In this document: positions 62,863-64,000 of the stretch, in pieces
Numbering within the stretch: the stretch's first letter is position 1
Layout of the letters: every line of letters begins with the position of its first letter
Assembly: GCA_038216655.1 (NCBI GenBank)
Contig: JBBQPZ010000021.1
Location: 4,403 to 68,402, forward strand
Direction: 5' to 3'
Source: JAFDWR01 sp038216655
GTDB lineage: Bacteria; Armatimonadota; Fimbriimonadia; Fimbriimonadales; Fimbriimonadaceae
Length of the DNA: 64,000 nt
Made by a program: the position numbers and the translations under genes
Notes under the pieces: model-generated
Databases searched by the model: none
The model's input: the letters and a program-made list of their open reading frames with translations, nothing else
What the model was told of the DNA's origin: nothing

Positions 62863-63210
62863 CTACGCTTCTTTCGGCATGAAGCTGGTGCCGCAGCCGC
62901 AGCTTCTTCCGGCGTTGGGGTTTTCGAATTTGAATCCTCCGCCGATCAGGTTCCCGGTGTATTCGAGGGTTGAGCCTTCGAGGAAGGTCGCGGACTTGGA
63001 GTCACAGACGATCTTGACGCCGTCGAACTCCTCGCTCTGGTCGATCGCTTTTGGCTCGGTGTCGAGTTTGAGCACATACTCCAGACCCGAACAGCCGCCG
63101 CCCTTGACGCCAACCCGGATGAACGCCTCGGGACGGCCGTCCTTTGCGAGGATGCGTTTCATCTGGACGATCGCCGCAGGCGAGACGGTAATAGGGAAGG
63201 GCTTGACCAT
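62863..63210 (-). CDS. IscA/ErpA-type Fe-S cluster carrier
   Basis: The 115-residue product is an A-type carrier: ITVSPAAIVQMKRIL, VKGGGCSGLEYVL with Cys 40, and NAGRSCGCGTSF with Cys 104 and 106, the three conserved cluster ligands. It ends MPKEA. It accepts Fe-S clusters from the SUF machinery and passes them to targets. The gene starts two bases after the stop of the Rrf2 gene on the same strand, which supports co-regulation. Whether it is ErpA, IscA or SufA cannot be told. Confidence 0.93.
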   Translation of the reverse strand: MVKPFPITVSPAAIVQMKRILAKDGRPEAFIRVGVKGGGCSGLEYVLKLDTEPKAIDQSEEFDGVKIVCDSKSATFLEGSTLEYTGNLIGGGFKFENPNAGRSCGCGTSFMPKEA

Positions 63211-63212
63211 GC

Positions 63213-63674
63213 TCAACTTACTTCTACGGCACGACGAGGGGTGTCGAACAGCGTAACGTTGGTTTTTGCTTCGAGCATTTGCTCGAGGGTGAGGTCGCGG
63301 AGGGCGCTGTCGACAGCGTCCTGGAGGACCTGCCAGAGGGAGCGGACGCTGCAGTCCACCGCGTGGGTGCAGATTGGGAGATGGCCGGTGTGGCGGCCAC
63401 AGAATTCTTCGTCGTAGAGCCTTCCGCCAAGGGCTTCGAGGACTTGGGCGATGTGGATGTCGTTGACGGGTCGGGCGAGGGTGTAGCCGCCGATGTGCCC
63501 GCGCGTGCTCTTGACGAACCCTTCCTTGCGGAGGATGCTCATCAGCTTGGCGACGTGCGGCTGCGACAGCGACTCGAGGCGAGAAATCTCCGGGATGGTG
63601 AGCCCGTTCGATTCGGCGCGGGCCAGCTGCAGCAGGCATCGCAGTCCGAACTCTTCTTGGGCGCTGAATTTCAT
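63213..63674 (-). CDS. Rrf2-family transcription regulator, Fe-S-type
   Basis: The 153-residue product has the winged-helix start KFSAQEEFGLRCLLQLA, recognition part LSQPHVAKLMSILRKEG and wing HIGGYTLARP. Its sensor loop has three Cys (92, 102, 108) in FCGRHTGHLPICTHAVDC, as in IscR-type proteins that bind a [2Fe-2S] cluster. It probably senses Fe-S status and controls its own operon with the IscA-like gene and the SufT-like gene. The ATG has only a weak upstream signal. Confidence 0.92.
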   Translation of the reverse strand: MKFSAQEEFGLRCLLQLARAESNGLTIPEISRLESLSQPHVAKLMSILRKEGFVKSTRGHIGGYTLARPVNDIHIAQVLEALGGRLYDEEFCGRHTGHLPICTHAVDCSVRSLWQVLQDAVDSALRDLTLEQMLEAKTNVTLFDTPRRAVEVS

Positions 63675-63708
63675 GTTGGTTCTTACTTAAGGATGACAGA
63701 TTCTCGTC

Positions 63709-64000
63709 CTACATGAAGCCGAGGGCGAGGCGCGCTTCCTCGCTCATCATCTCGATGGTGAAGGGCGGGTCCCAGGTGAGCTCGACGCTAACTTTGCCGA
63801 CGCCTTGGGCTCGTCTTACTTCGTCGGCGACGTCTCCCGGAAGGGTGCCCGCGACGGGGCAAGCGGGGGAGGTGAGGGTCATCATGATGTGGATGTCCCG
63901 GTTGTCGGCGATCTGAATGTCGTAGATCAGGCCGAGGTCGTACACGTTGACGGGGATCTCCGGGTCGTAGACCTTGCGCATCTGCTCGATGACCTCGCCC
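63709..64000 (-). CDS. SufT/MIP18-family (DUF59) protein, cut by right edge
   Basis: The frame runs off the window; the visible 96 residues include EVIEQMRKVYDPEIPVN, then VYDLGLIYDIQI, the CP-containing SPACPVAGTLPGD and ELTWDPPFTIEMMSEEA. This matches DUF59/SufT, a helper in Fe-S cluster maturation. The internal ATG at 63981 lies within the conserved domain, so the true start lies upstream of the window. Located 34 bases upstream of the Rrf2 gene. Confidence 0.88.
   Translation of the reverse strand, partial: GEVIEQMRKVYDPEIPVNVYDLGLIYDIQIADNRDIHIMMTLTSPACPVAGTLPGDVADEVRRAQGVGKVSVELTWDPPFTIEMMSEEARLALGFM

Overview
The window looks like chromosomal DNA of a GC-rich, diderm, heterotrophic bacterium. 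An apolipoprotein N-acyltransferase, lipobox lipoproteins, an outer-membrane-barrel-like protein and a LolCDE/MacB-like export set point to two membranes. Two PEP-CTERM proteins, many short palindromic intergenic repeats and a RAYT transposase would fit a lineage such as Armatimonadota (Fimbriimonadia) or a neighbour. That placement is inference only, since no rRNA or tRNA gene was seen.

Layout. 1-8.9 kb (minus strand): the start of formate-tetrahydrofolate ligase (cut by the left edge), then upstream a long run of tightly spaced genes. These are a propeller protein, an iron-type ABC importer (binding protein with a frameshift, fused permease, ATPase), two zinc-ribbon membrane proteins, a large membrane protein and a lipoprotein. 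9-17 kb (plus strand): a divergent four-gene operon with a zinc-ribbon membrane protein, a frameshifted propeller protein, a 1695-residue membrane protein and a zinc-ribbon partner overlapping it by 4 nt. The large protein has three N-terminal W-rich repeats, a membrane block, tandem beta domains and a C-terminal domain resembling edema-factor/ExoY-type adenylyl cyclase toxins. This is the best candidate for an undescribed system. 17-27.6 kb: cysteine-synthase-like enzyme, HemG-like flavodoxin, CoA-transferase, SDR, Mg2+ P-type ATPase, and an MFP-permease-ATPase export operon. 27.6-42.6 kb: secreted and envelope proteins (stalk domain, barrel, pilin-like, PEP-CTERM, metallophosphoesterase, cysteine-peptidase-like), Lnt, and a TPM/Tim44-like zinc-ribbon pair. 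42.6-44.5 kb: repeat-rich DNA around a RAYT transposase with BIME-like palindromes. 44.5-64 kb: mostly metabolism. This includes SufB with an insertion derived from a repeat sequence, FtcD, PurK, an interrupted PEP/pyruvate-binding-domain protein, a serine beta-lactamase-family protein, a Met-rich small protein, DeoB, MoaD plus a MoaE-MoeB-rhodanese fusion, a DUF885 peptidase, GH16, a cyclic-nucleotide-binding protein, CsaA, a PMT-type glycosyltransferase, and an Fe-S cluster (IscA/Rrf2/SufT-like) block at the right edge.

Short repeats are a main feature of the gene-free DNA. At least five families recur (GCCGACAGGAGTGTCGGC hairpins, CAGGTT-GGAA-AACCTG elements, CCCCTTCCTC/GAGGAAGGGG hairpins, CGGGCTACCTTCT units and BIMEs beside the RAYT). 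One microsatellite-like family also appears in frame inside sufB. Three apparently broken reading frames (two frameshifts and one in-frame TGA) may be real lesions or sequence errors.
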